Assembly (NCBI RefSeq): GCF_003813965.1
Contig: NZ_CP033896.1
Coordinates: 930,001 to 994,000, forward strand
Origin: Corynebacterium choanae
GTDB lineage: Bacteria > Actinomycetota > Actinomycetes > Mycobacteriales > Mycobacteriaceae
Direction: 5' to 3'
DNA length: 64,000 bases
How positions within the stretch are numbered: the first letter of the stretch is position 1; each line of letters starts with the position of its first letter. A model generated the notes under the pieces. That model did not search any database and was not told the origin of the DNA. It saw only the letters and a list, made by a program, of their open reading frames with translations. Position numbers and translations under genes: made by a program. Shown here piece by piece: positions 8,587-17,134 of the stretch.

Positions 8587-8868
8587 GTGGTCAATGATCT
8601 TGTATTTATGGTGCTAGCCCAAGGCGATCCGGGTGTGCCATCGGGTTCCGAGTTCGGTAAAGCCTCCCCGGTAGGGCTGTTTGTGCTGGTTGTGCTGATT
8701 GTCGCGGTTGGATATCTCGCGTTTGCACTGACCCGGCGGATGCGGCGAATGAATCGTCGCCGCGCATTTGCTGAGGCAAACGGGCTGGATGTGTTTGATG
8801 AGCAGGCACTCGACCAAGCAATGCGGGAGGCAGGATTAGCCGACGTCGACAAGAAACGGTGGCTGTAA
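8587..8868 (+). CDS. Small single-pass membrane protein
   Basis: The 93-residue protein has one transmembrane helix (LFVLVVLIVAVGYLAFAL, about residues 30-48), then a strongly basic stretch (TRRMRRMNRRR) and an acidic C-terminus, giving a probable Nout-Cin topology. The start is GTG 8587. I do not assign it to a named family. It lies 281 bases after mca and 136 bases before uppS, as a similar small gene does in related genomes. Confidence 0.65.
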   Translation: MVNDLVFMVLAQGDPGVPSGSEFGKASPVGLFVLVVLIVAVGYLAFALTRRMRRMNRRRAFAEANGLDVFDEQALDQAMREAGLADVDKKRWL

Positions 8869-9004
8869 TCTTCCCTCAGCGGTTCGTGATTTGACCGTTT
8901 TCAGCGTTACTGGCCGGTTTCCTTGCGTGGCCGCTGCCAGCTAGGGACGATGATTTCTTTCCAAGCCTGTCAGACCGGGCGGAAGTTAGCTACACTTTTT
9001 ACCC

Positions 9005-9775
9005 GTGGACTTGTTGCCTAAACTCGCCTATCCGGCCTATGAGAACGCCCTTCGCCGCCAGTTGCGGGGGCGAAAGATCCCGAAGCATGTCGCGGTGATG
9101 TGTGACGGTAATCGGCGCTGGGCAAAAGAGGCAGGGTTTACTGACACCAGCCATGGGCATCGGGTGGGGGCGAAGAAAATCGCCGAGATGGTTGGCTGGT
9201 GTGAAGAAGCCGGTGTCGAACTTGTCACCGTGTATTTGTTGTCGACTGAGAATCTGCAGCGCAGCGAACATGAACTGCAGCTTTTGCTCGACATTATCTG
9301 TGATGTGGTTGATGAGTTAGCTGACGGTGAACTGCAGTGCACGGTGCGACTTGTCGGCCATCTTGATTTGTTGCCGCCGGGTATTGCTCGCCGCCTGGCG
9401 GATGCTGCCGCATCGACTGAAAACCATGCTGGGCTCGTGGTGAATGTGGCTGTCGGCTATGGGGGTCGCCAGGAAATTGTCGACGCGGTGAAAGATCTTG
9501 TTGCCGCGGAGATTGCAGCCGGAACTTCCGGTGAGGCGTTGGTTGATGCGATTACTGTTGAGGCGATCGCCAGTCATCTCTACACCTCTGGGCAGCCTGA
9601 TCCCGATTTGGTGATTCGCACCTCCGGAGAACAGCGGCTGTCAGGATTTCTGCTGTGGCAGGCAGCCTATTCGGAGATTTGGTTTACCGACACCTACTGG
9701 CCGGCGTTTCGGCGGATTGATTTTTTGCGTGCGCTGCGATCCTATGCGTCGCGGAGTCGCCGCTTCGGGAAATAG
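9005..9775 (+). CDS. uppS: Short-chain Z-isoprenyl diphosphate synthase (UppS family)
   Basis: A cis-prenyltransferase of 256 residues that condenses isopentenyl diphosphate with allylic diphosphates on the way to decaprenyl phosphate, the lipid carrier for peptidoglycan and arabinogalactan. Seen motifs: HVAVMCDGNRRWAKE with catalytic Asp34, GHRVGAKK, YLLSTENLQR, and the C-terminal DLVIRTSGEQRLSGFLLWQAAYSE. The usual small residue before F/LSTEN is leucine here, as in the Z-farnesyl diphosphate synthase Rv1086 of M. tuberculosis, so the product is probably short chain. GTG start. Confidence 0.92.
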   Translation: MDLLPKLAYPAYENALRRQLRGRKIPKHVAVMCDGNRRWAKEAGFTDTSHGHRVGAKKIAEMVGWCEEAGVELVTVYLLSTENLQRSEHELQLLLDIICDVVDELADGELQCTVRLVGHLDLLPPGIARRLADAAASTENHAGLVVNVAVGYGGRQEIVDAVKDLVAAEIAAGTSGEALVDAITVEAIASHLYTSGQPDPDLVIRTSGEQRLSGFLLWQAAYSEIWFTDTYWPAFRRIDFLRALRSYASRSRRFGK

Positions 9776-10226
9776 CCGGCTGCAACCCCTCAACTCCCCG
9801 GATGCGCCAGGGGATGGGGCTCCAAGCGGGGTCTGCCGGGGGTTTCCACACAGAGTCCGCCGGGGTTGCTCGCCGGCTGTTGCTATAGCTGTCACATTGA
9901 TGCGATTGGAAGACCTCGCAGCTGCTGGTGCGCAGGATGGTGCCGTTGGTGACCTGAAGGTGAAATCGACGGGGTGATAAGTGCAGCATTATCACGAAAC
10001 ACAGACTTTTCACCTGCAGGTTTGGAAAGTTGCCTGGGGCGATGGAAGCATGGTCTTCGCAGCGGGATCTCAGGTCACACCATTCGGGGGTGGCATCTGG
10101 TGTGCCGCCACACTTGCGATGGTCACGCACAGTTTTCGGGTGGATTGTTCACAAACGAGGATTGTCCATAGTTGATCATCTGCTGCCGGTTACCTGTTCA
10201 TCACACACAGATAGGTCGTATTCCTC
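9776..10226. other. Intergenic, 451 bases
   Basis: Nothing recognisable; short open frames on both strands lack motifs. Confidence 0.5.
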
Positions 10227-10751
10227 ATGGCAGTTACGGTGCTGTATGACAGCAACTATGGTTCATCGCAACGCTATGCGCAGCAGTTGGCGCAAATGCT
10301 GCACACCACCGCCCAGCGTCTCGCCGATGTTGACGCTGCAGCTGTTGCTGCGACTGGTGAACCGATTGTGGTTGTCTCCCCGAACTATGCTGGGCAAATC
10401 GCTGGTGCGCAGTGGTTGCAGCGCCATGCTGACCTGGCAGTGCCGCGGGCGTTGTGTGTGGTGGGGATGAGCAAACCTGCGGAAGCAGCCGCCCATGATC
10501 CGGCGCGGAAAGCGCTCGGAGCGGTTGCCGATCAGGTGCACCGGTTTTATCTGCCGGGGGCGCTTGCCTGGTCGAAACTGTCCTTGTTGCACCGTGGGGC
10601 GTTGACGACGCTGTCGACCATGCTGAAGGCCAAACCCGGCCGGAGTGATGCCGAACAGCACATTATTGACTCGGTCGGTCATGATAGTGACGCGGTGGAC
10701 TTCGCCGAGTTGGAGGCGGTGCTTGATTGGGTAACCACCCAGTCGCGCTAG
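10227..10751 (+). CDS. Flavodoxin-domain protein
   Basis: The 174-residue protein opens with VLYDSNYGSSQRYAQQLAQML, a flavodoxin-type phosphate-binding loop for FMN (normally T/S-x-x-G-x-T/S), followed by PIVVVSPNYAGQIAGAQWLQ and VPRALCVVGMSKPAEA, strands typical of a flavodoxin fold. It resembles the HemG/protoporphyrinogen oxidase-like flavodoxins, and the RFYLPGALAWSKLSLLHRGAL segment corresponds to the lipid- or partner-facing region of that group. Its redox partner is unknown, and no haem gene is adjacent. ATG start; it converges with coaA. Confidence 0.75.
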   Translation: MAVTVLYDSNYGSSQRYAQQLAQMLHTTAQRLADVDAAAVAATGEPIVVVSPNYAGQIAGAQWLQRHADLAVPRALCVVGMSKPAEAAAHDPARKALGAVADQVHRFYLPGALAWSKLSLLHRGALTTLSTMLKAKPGRSDAEQHIIDSVGHDSDAVDFAELEAVLDWVTTQSR

Positions 10752-11219
10752 GTCACTAAAGCTGATCGCTAATAATCGCGTTTCTTGCCACATCGCAGGT
10801 AACAGGGAAAACGACACCAAGTGCACCTGTTGCACCAGCTGCTGCTGGCGGATCCTGTCTGCTGTAACCTCAGTTTTTTTTCGGGGAAGCGCTGCGAGTC
10901 ACCACGGTGGGGACTGTTATTTGCACCTGCCAGCAGTGTTTTCCTCGCAGATGCCTCGTTGCCGCGCAAGTACTGGTGACGCGGAACAGTACACAGTGCA
11001 CCAGCAGTTGTCATCAGCTGTAGCGGCTTGCTACTTTGCTGCAACTGTTGCTTGCAACGCAATCGTTGCAACGCATCCAGCGAAAAACGAAAACCTGAAA
11101 AAATCGCAACGACAAGCAGGGGTTTTCCCCTTCGGGCAATGGATGCTCGTTGCTTGTCTGTCTGCATACGGCTTTGTTGACCGCGGAACCAGCGGGGCGA
11201 AACAGCGGCGAAAAGCCGC
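10752..11219. other. Convergent intergenic region, 468 bases
   Basis: It contains a perfect small palindrome TTGCAACG-CAAT-CGTTGCAA at 11052-11071 and the coaA terminator hairpin at 11204-11220. No gene seen. Confidence 0.55.
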
Positions 11220-11220
11220 T
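11204..11220 (-). terminator. Probable coaA terminator
   Basis: On the minus strand AGCGGC-TTTTC-GCCGCT forms a six-pair hairpin, touching the coaA stop codon and followed by GTTTCG. Confidence 0.6.
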
Positions 11221-12167
11221 TACATTTTGCGCAGTAACACCCGGGATACAGCATGGTTTTTGCCTTTTTGCAGAATCAACGACGCCCGCGGCCGGGTCGG
11301 CAAAATATTGTCGACCAAATTGGGAAGGTTGACCTCCTGCCAGATACGACGGCCCTCCGCTTCCAATTCACTATCGGTGAGATCCGCATAAGCTGCAAAG
11401 TGGGAGTTGGGATTTTTAAATGCGGTAGCTCGCAGTTTCCGCATCCGGGTTAAAAACCAGCCTTCAATATCGGCCACGTCAGCGTCGACATAGATAGAGA
11501 AGTCAAACAGGTCGCTGACCATCAGCGTGGAACCGGTTTGCAACACATTTAACCCTTCAACAATGACGATGTCTGGATTGTTGACGGTGACAAACTCATC
11601 TGGCACCCGGTCGTAGATGAGGTGTGAATAGACCGGGGCGTGAATTGGGGCAACGCCGGCTTTCACCCCGGAGAGGAATCGCAGTAGCGCTTTGCGATCA
11701 TAGGATTCGGGGAATCCTTTACGCTGCAAAATACCCCGGGCTTGGAGTTCTGCTGTGGGGTAGAGAAACCCGTCGGTGGTGATGAGATCCACTTTGGGAT
11801 GGCTTTCCCACCGCGACAGTAGCTGTTGCAACAGGCGGGCAGTGGTGGATTTTCCAACAGCAACAGAGCCGGCAATGCCGATGACGAATGGGGTGTGTGG
11901 CAATGCTGTTCCCAGGAAGGTGCTGGTGGCCTGCTCGAGGGCTTGATGTGCTTCAATCCGCAGATGCAGCAACCGGGACAGTGGCAGATAAATATCGTCG
12001 ACTTCGTCTATGTCGATCTCATCGCCGATGGCACGCAGCGCTAACACTTCTTGACGGGTGAGCACCTGCGGCATGTTGTTGCGCAAGCCACGCCACGTTG
12101 TGCGGTCGAACGTGAAATATGACGAGGGTTTTCTCCGGGACGATCCGGCAGCGGGGATCGGATGCAT
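11220..12167 (-). CDS. coaA: Type I pantothenate kinase
   Basis: CoaA phosphorylates pantothenate, the first and regulated step of coenzyme A synthesis. The 315-residue protein has the expected N-terminus ([23 protein letters not shown]), the P-loop [17 protein letters not shown], the TTDGFLYP motif, KGFPESYD, and [11 protein letters not shown]. All match bacterial type I kinases in order and length. The ATG at 12167 was chosen because it includes the conserved S-x-Y-x-x-F-x-R-x-x-W segment; longer in-frame starts add a low-quality extension. It is divergent from glyA, an arrangement also known in other corynebacteria. Confidence 0.95.
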   Translation of the reverse strand: MHPIPAAGSSRRKPSSYFTFDRTTWRGLRNNMPQVLTRQEVLALRAIGDEIDIDEVDDIYLPLSRLLHLRIEAHQALEQATSTFLGTALPHTPFVIGIAGSVAVGKSTTARLLQQLLSRWESHPKVDLITTDGFLYPTAELQARGILQRKGFPESYDRKALLRFLSGVKAGVAPIHAPVYSHLIYDRVPDEFVTVNNPDIVIVEGLNVLQTGSTLMVSDLFDFSIYVDADVADIEGWFLTRMRKLRATAFKNPNSHFAAYADLTDSELEAEGRRIWQEVNLPNLVDNILPTRPRASLILQKGKNHAVSRVLLRKM

Positions 12168-12556
12168 ACTTCTATTGTCGCCCGTGTGGTTTGCTTGGCT
12201 TGCAGCGGGGTCGACTTCCCTCCCACAGTCGGTGGGCAGCACCCTTTCGTCGCTGCACACCGGTGCTAGTTTCCGGTGACCTGGCGGCGAAGAATGAACC
12301 ACCGGTTGGCGCTGCAGCGTGGCTGTGTCAGTAAATGCGCAACGATGCGGGCAAGAAGTGCGGGCAGGATAGCTGGCGTGGTTGCGTGGGATCCTCATTG
12401 CCTGCTGCGGGGCGCGGGAACGCCAGCTGTGTGACGGCGTTCAGGGGTAGTTTTGGGGGCGACTGGTGTCACTGGAAGGTACTGTTACTAGCGAACAATC
12501 ATCATGTGCTGTTCATTGTCGTTGTTTTTCTTCCCTTAGCCAGGAGCATGACATCT
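12168..12556. other. Divergent coaA/glyA promoter region, 389 bases
   Basis: Must carry promoters for both genes. The last part before glyA is A/T-rich (AATCATCATGTGCTGTTCATTG). I cannot assign an operator. Confidence 0.5.
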
Positions 12557-13858
12557 ATGAGTATCGAGTCTTCCCGATCGGTAGCAACCCAGCCATTGCA
12601 CGAGTTTGATCCAGAAGTTGCCGCCGCAATTGCCGGCGAACTTTCCCGTCAACGGGACACCCTGGAGATGATCGCGAGTGAAAACTTTGTGCCTCGCGCA
12701 GTGCTGCAAGCGCAAGGTTCGGTGCTGACGAATAAATATGCGGAAGGCTATCCGGGGCGTCGCTACTATGGCGGCTGCGAACATGTAGACATTGTTGAAG
12801 ATCTTGCACGTGATCGTGCATGTCAAGTATTCGGTGCTGATTTCGCCAATGTGCAACCGCATGCCGGTGCACAAGCGAATGCTGCGGTGCTGATGGCATT
12901 GGCTAACCCGGGCGATAAAATCATGGGGTTGTCGCTTGCCCACGGTGGACATTTAACCCACGGGATGAAGCTGAACTTCTCTGGGAAGCTTTACGACGTG
13001 GTTGCCTACGAGGTTGATCCGGATACCTTCCGCTTGGATATGGATAAGATCCGTGAGCAGGCGTTGGCCGAACGCCCGCAGGTGCTGATTGCTGGCTGGT
13101 CGGCGTATCCGCGGCATCAGGATTTCGCAGCGTTCCGGTCGATCGCCGATGAGATCGGCGCAAAATTATGGGTGGATATGGCACACTTTGCGGGTCTGGT
13201 GGCTGCAGGGTTGCATCCTTCCCCGGTGCCGCATGCCGATATTGTTTCCACGACTGTGCATAAAACCTTGGGCGGTCCTCGTTCCGGCATGATTTTAGGT
13301 CGGCAGGAATATGCCAAGGCGATCAACTCGGCCGTGTTCCCCGGTCAGCAGGGTGGCCCGTTGATGCATGCGGTGGCGGCGAAGGCTGTCGCCATGAAGA
13401 TGGCTATGACTGACGAATTTGTCGATCGGCAGCAGCGTACCTTGGATGGGGCCGCTATTTTGGCTGAACGGCTCACCGCTGCGGACTGTGTCGATGCTGG
13501 TGTGTCGGTGCTCACCGGTGGTACCGATGTGCACCTGGTGTTGGTGGATCTGCGAAACTCTGATCTCAACGGCCAGCAGGCGGAAGATCTGCTTCACGAG
13601 GTTGGGATTACCGTCAACCGAAATGCGGTGCCTTTTGATCCACGTCCTCCAATGGTGACCTCTGGGCTGCGGATCGGCACTCCGGCATTGGCTACCCGTG
13701 GTTTTGATTCCACCGCGTTTAGTGAAGTTGCCGATATTATTGCTACCGCTTTGGCCGCTGGATCCAACGCTGATGTTGATGCGCTGCGGCAGCGAGTATC
13801 GAAGCTGGCTGGGCAGTATCCGCTCTATGACGGCTTGGAAGATTGGAAGATGGTCTAA
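12557..13858 (+). CDS. glyA: Serine hydroxymethyltransferase
   Basis: GlyA interconverts serine and glycine with tetrahydrofolate and is the main source of one-carbon units. The 433-residue PLP enzyme shows [31 protein letters not shown], the active-site lysine in [17 protein letters not shown], and the C-terminal [20 protein letters not shown] at 12542-12546 sits 10 bases before the ATG at 12557 but only one base before the ATG at 12548, so the shorter form is preferred. A clear terminator follows. Confidence 0.96.
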   Translation: MSIESSRSVATQPLHEFDPEVAAAIAGELSRQRDTLEMIASENFVPRAVLQAQGSVLTNKYAEGYPGRRYYGGCEHVDIVEDLARDRACQVFGADFANVQPHAGAQANAAVLMALANPGDKIMGLSLAHGGHLTHGMKLNFSGKLYDVVAYEVDPDTFRLDMDKIREQALAERPQVLIAGWSAYPRHQDFAAFRSIADEIGAKLWVDMAHFAGLVAAGLHPSPVPHADIVSTTVHKTLGGPRSGMILGRQEYAKAINSAVFPGQQGGPLMHAVAAKAVAMKMAMTDEFVDRQQRTLDGAAILAERLTAADCVDAGVSVLTGGTDVHLVLVDLRNSDLNGQQAEDLLHEVGITVNRNAVPFDPRPPMVTSGLRIGTPALATRGFDSTAFSEVADIIATALAAGSNADVDALRQRVSKLAGQYPLYDGLEDWKMV

Positions 13859-14165
13859 AAGGCTTCCTTTTTCCCTGCACACCCCCGACGACGCTTGGGT
13901 GCCCCTGCTTCCGGAATGGGAGCAGGGGCATTGGTGTTGAGGTGGCGTTGATCCTTAGGTGTGCGTGGTGTATCGCTTGCACCAAACCACCCACCCCGCG
14001 CGCGCTGTTGGGGGTGGATGATAGTAGGGCTGCTCTGCAGGATCGGTGCTGCGGCTCGACTATCCCGCGGGGAAGCGCGCACCTGAGAAAACCAGCTACA
14101 CCCCAGGTTGAGTGCGTAGCGTGCGCAGCACTTGCCGTGCCAGCTGGGGGCAGTGGGTACGGTGA
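13859..14165. other. Convergent intergenic region, 307 bases
   Basis: Holds the glyA terminator (13900-13930); nothing else recognisable. Confidence 0.55.
13900..13930 (+). terminator. glyA terminator
   Basis: TGCCCCTGCTTCC and GGGAGCAGGGGCA form a GC-rich stem of about 12 pairs with a five-base loop, followed by TTGGTGTTG. Confidence 0.8.
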
Positions 14166-14975
14166 TTACTGCTGTTCGGCGGCTGCCTGGTCGGCGGCGT
14201 GGAGATGGGTCAGCACAAGATGATTGAACTGTTCAGCTTGCTCAATATTGCACAAATGTGCTGCCGGTTCCAGGGAGGCAAAGGTTGATCCCGCAATAGC
14301 TGCGTGAACCTGCCGAACCACTGCTGGGGTGGTGCCGGGATCTTGGGCACCGCTGATAACCAATGTGGGAGCGGTGACTTGCGCCAAATCTGCGGCGGAA
14401 TCAAATTCGGCAAGCGCTTCGCATGAGCCGGCATAGCCTTCATCCGGGCAGGCGGACACCATGGCATAGAACTCATCCCGTTTGCCGGAGGAAATTCCAT
14501 AGTCGGGGGTAAACCAGCGGGTCGCTGAATCCATGGCGATCGCGGCGGTGGATTCGGCGCGAACCTTGGCTGCTTTTTCCAACCAGGTTGGTCGGTCACC
14601 GAATTTGGTGGCAGTCGATACAAGTGTCAAACTCACCACCCGCTCCGGGGCGGTGATAGCAACCATTTGTGCGACAGCCCCGCCGAGCGACAACCCCACA
14701 ATATGGGCTTTTGCCCAGTTGTTTGCATCCATGACCGCGGTAATATCAGCGGCCATTGCCGCCACACTGTAGGGGCCGGCGGGAACAGGGGAGGCGCCGT
14801 GGCCGCGCTTATCGCAGTAGCAGGCGGTGAATTCGGCGCTGATTGCTTCGTGTTGGGCAAGCCACATTGACTTATTGGATCCGAGCGCGCCGATGAAAAT
14901 CACCGGGAATTGATGTGTAGCAGGACTAGGTCCGGCAATGATTTCATAGGACAATTCGACTGGTTGTGCAGTCAT
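14166..14975 (-). CDS. Alpha/beta hydrolase, 3-oxoadipate enol-lactonase-like
   Basis: A 269-residue alpha/beta hydrolase. The oxyanion region is FIGALGSNKSMW, the nucleophile elbow is GLSLGG, the acid is in ISGAQDPGTTP and the histidine in EPAAHLCNIEQAEQF, so the catalytic triad is complete. Overall it resembles PcaD, the enol-lactonase of the beta-ketoadipate pathway. No other pca gene is nearby, so the real substrate is uncertain; esterase or lactonase are alternatives. AAGAAGGTG precedes the ATG. Confidence 0.8.
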   Translation of the reverse strand: MTAQPVELSYEIIAGPSPATHQFPVIFIGALGSNKSMWLAQHEAISAEFTACYCDKRGHGASPVPAGPYSVAAMAADITAVMDANNWAKAHIVGLSLGGAVAQMVAITAPERVVSLTLVSTATKFGDRPTWLEKAAKVRAESTAAIAMDSATRWFTPDYGISSGKRDEFYAMVSACPDEGYAGSCEALAEFDSAADLAQVTAPTLVISGAQDPGTTPAVVRQVHAAIAGSTFASLEPAAHLCNIEQAEQFNHLVLTHLHAADQAAAEQQ

Positions 14976-15500
14976 AGTCGGTCACCTTCTTTACTGTGTT
15001 GTGCTGTGTGTACACGTTCGTCCGGTCAACGCTGCGCGGCGGCTCGTCGAGACAACCGTGGGTGAGGGTATTGGTGCCCCAGCGCCCTCAGTGGGCATGG
15101 TGGGCAGAGCCACTGGTGCCCAGCGTAGCGAAAACCCTAGAGCACAGCTGGCAGGCAAGGGGAGTAGACCGTGTGTTGTTAGGATAGCGTTACCGTTGTC
15201 TTATAGGTCACATTGATAGGTCTGCTGGGAACTATATGACTTGGATGATAACTGTATGGACACAATCAGGTTGCAGACCCCACCTTGAGGTTGTTTACGG
15301 CGGCAGGGTATGCATAATGGGTGAAGGACACGTTCGTCATACCATTGTTGGTGGCGGCCGTTCCCGGGAGATCACTGTTTATCCGTGAACCGCTGAGATG
15401 CCCGCCATATCGATTGTGGAGTTCTGCTGCAGTGTGCAGCTATCGCACTAATCGATGTGGGAAATACCATTCGATACAGATTTGGATAGTTAATACCTTG
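14976..15500. other. Divergent intergenic region, 525 bases, with a DtxR-like motif
   Basis: A DtxR-like 19-mer at 15179-15197 is listed separately. The 300 bases between it and the LGFP lipoprotein start contain no credible gene and may be a long leader. Confidence 0.5.
15179..15197 (+). promoter_or_regulatory. Candidate DtxR-like box
   Basis: TTAGGATAGCGTTACCGTT agrees with 13-14 of 19 positions of the DtxR operator; the left half-site is the better one. It is 322 bases from the lipoprotein start and 204 from the divergent hydrolase start, so the target is unclear. Confidence 0.35.
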
Positions 15501-16196
15501 ATGATTGCAAACACTCGTGCCCGTCTGGTCGCTGCTGCTTGTGCACTTGGCCTCGTCGCCACCGGCGCTGTTGCTTGCGCTAACACCGAAAACGATGTGA
15601 AGGACGCTGGCGCAACCGTCTCGAAGGGCGTTTCGGAGGCTGCTTCGTCGGCTAGCTCCGCCGCCTCTGAGGCTGCAACTGACGCCAAGGATGCTGCAAA
15701 GGACGCAGCCGACAAGGCTGAAGCTGCTGCGGAAGACGCCAAGGACGCTGCCAAGGATGCAGCTGACAAGGCTGAAGCTGCTGCCAAGGATGCCGCTGCT
15801 GATGCATCTGTCGCCCTCGACGACGACATGGTGAAGGTTCCAAATGCTGCTGGTGACGAAGTTGCCATCCCTGCAGCTATCGAAAACGCATACCAGGAGA
15901 TGGGTGGCATCTCCGGCCCGGCTGGCAAGCTGGTCAATGTAACCCACAAGGGTGACGCTTGGGTTGCTTCCTACGCTGACGGCTGGCACATCGCCTACTC
16001 CAAGGACACCGGTGCCTATGTTGTGAAGGGCCTGATCGGCAAGTTCTGGTTCGAAAACGGCGCCCTTGAGCATGAAGCAGGTCTGCCGCTCAACGACGAG
16101 CAGCCAGATCGTGTCAACGGCGGCTGGACCCAGAACTTCACCAACGGTGTGATCTGGGCAAAGGAAAACGGCGACGCCGGCTTCGACCCGAAGTAA
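15501..16196 (+). CDS. LGFP-repeat lipoprotein with an Ala/Lys/Asp-rich helical stalk
   Basis: The 231-residue protein begins with a signal peptide (ARLVAAACALGLVATGAVAC) ending in a lipobox-like AVAC. Residues about 40-110 are almost only A, K, D, E and S, with a tandem 18-residue repeat (DAKDAAKDAADKAEAAAE/K), predicted to be a long charged alpha-helix. The C-terminal part contains LGFP repeats; the clearest is GLIGKFWFENGALEHEAGLPLNDEQ followed by WTQNFTNGVIWA. LGFP modules occur in corynebacterial and mycobacterial cell-envelope proteins and are thought to bind the wall. A stalk lifting an LGFP domain from membrane to wall is a reasonable inference. Codon use (AAG, GAC, CTG) suggests high expression. 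It ends at a strong terminator. Confidence 0.85.
   Translation: MIANTRARLVAAACALGLVATGAVACANTENDVKDAGATVSKGVSEAASSASSAASEAATDAKDAAKDAADKAEAAAEDAKDAAKDAADKAEAAAKDAAADASVALDDDMVKVPNAAGDEVAIPAAIENAYQEMGGISGPAGKLVNVTHKGDAWVASYADGWHIAYSKDTGAYVVKGLIGKFWFENGALEHEAGLPLNDEQPDRVNGGWTQNFTNGVIWAKENGDAGFDPK
15681..15788 (+). repeat. Two tandem 54-bp units inside the LGFP lipoprotein gene
   Basis: Units 15681-15734 and 15735-15788 each begin GACGCCAAGGA and encode DAKDAAKDAADKAEAAA plus E or K. They differ at a few third positions, so this is an older in-frame duplication in the stalk. Confidence 0.85.
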
Positions 16197-16282
16197 ACCA
16201 CCACATCACAGCGGCGAAAAGACGCCCTGCTGGCAGGAGCATACCCTTGCAACACTGCCCGGCAGCCCCCCTGTGACACCAC

Positions 16283-16351
16283 AACTCACCACCGCACGGG
16301 AGTACTGATTACCTCAATCAATACTCATCGCCGCGCGGTGGTGAGTTTTTT
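16283..16351 (+). terminator. Terminator after the LGFP lipoprotein gene
   Basis: AACTCACCACCGC (16283-16295) pairs with GCGGTGGTGAGTT (16335-16347), followed by TTTT; a classical intrinsic terminator with a loop of about 39 nt. Confidence 0.8.
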
Positions 16352-16442
16352 CATACTGAGAATACCGTTACACCAACCGATGCCGGCGGCTACCTGGCGT
16401 TGCTGTTGCCAAGGCCGCGGTTGCCCTTTAAGGTGAGAACAC

Positions 16443-16976
16443 ATGACGAGCCCGAACTTCCTTATTCGCCCGTTAACTAAAGCTGATTATCCGCAAGTCG
16501 TTGAGATCTATGAACATGGCCTCGACACCGGTCATGCCACCTATGAGCGGCATGCGCCCACCTGGCAAAAATTCTCCTCGGTGAAAATCATGGAAACCGC
16601 ATTTGTGGCGGTCGAAGCCAGCGACAACACCACGGTGCTTGGCTGGGTGACAGCAGCCCCGGTCTCGCAGCGGGCAGTGTTTCACGGCGTCGTGGAGGAT
16701 TCGATCTATATTCATCCGGATGCCCGCGGCCGCGGCGTTGCCGGTGCGCTCCTCGACAAGCTCATCGAAGTCTGTATCGAACTGGAAAAATGGGCAATCC
16801 ACTCGTGGATCTTCCCCGAAAACGAAGGATCGAAGAAACTTCACCAGTCGCGCGGGTTTGAAAAAGCCGGCACCCTCACCCACATGGCGAAAATGCCCTA
16901 TGGGGAATTGAAGGGACATTGGCGTGACACCGATATTTGGGAAAAACTCCTGCCAAAACCTGACATTCCGGTGTAG
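16443..16976 (+). CDS. GNAT acetyltransferase, phosphinothricin-acetyltransferase-like
   Basis: The 177-residue GNAT protein is closest in pattern to the Pat/Bar (MddA) group, which acetylates phosphinothricin or methionine sulfone/sulfoximine on the amino group with acetyl-CoA. Seen: LIRPLTKADYPQVVEIYEHGLDTGHATYE, which is the Pat N-terminus; IYIHPDARGRGVAGALLDKLI, the acetyl-CoA pyrophosphate loop R-G-x-G-x-A; and FPENEGSKKLHQSRGFEKAGTL near the C-terminus. Resistance to a herbicide should not be assumed from family membership. ATG start, with GGTGAGAAC upstream. Confidence 0.85.
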   Translation: MTSPNFLIRPLTKADYPQVVEIYEHGLDTGHATYERHAPTWQKFSSVKIMETAFVAVEASDNTTVLGWVTAAPVSQRAVFHGVVEDSIYIHPDARGRGVAGALLDKLIEVCIELEKWAIHSWIFPENEGSKKLHQSRGFEKAGTLTHMAKMPYGELKGHWRDTDIWEKLLPKPDIPV

Positions 16977-17032
16977 TTGCCCTGGCTACTGCGAAAAACA
17001 GTTGGGTTGGGGGAGTGTCTCGGCCGCAGCGT

Positions 17033-17106
17033 GAAAAAAAGAAAACACCGGCCTTCTTCGGTAGTGTGCAGCGGAGCCACTGCCGAAGAAGGCCGGTGCT
17101 TTTTTA
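17033..17106. terminator. Bidirectional terminator between the GNAT and MFS genes
   Basis: CACCGGCCTTCTTCGGTAGTG (17046-17066) and its complement (17078-17098) form a 21-base stem with one G-U or mismatch, flanked by A-run AAAAAAAG on the left and CTTTTTT on the right, so it works on both strands. Confidence 0.9.
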
Positions 17107-17134
17107 AAAACACAATGCTTGCTGTGCAAGCGGA

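Noticed and set aside
11052..11071. TTGCAACG/CGTTGCAA palindrome as a regulator operator
   Set aside because: It lies in a convergent region between two gene ends, where no promoter is expected; no second copy was noticed in the window.
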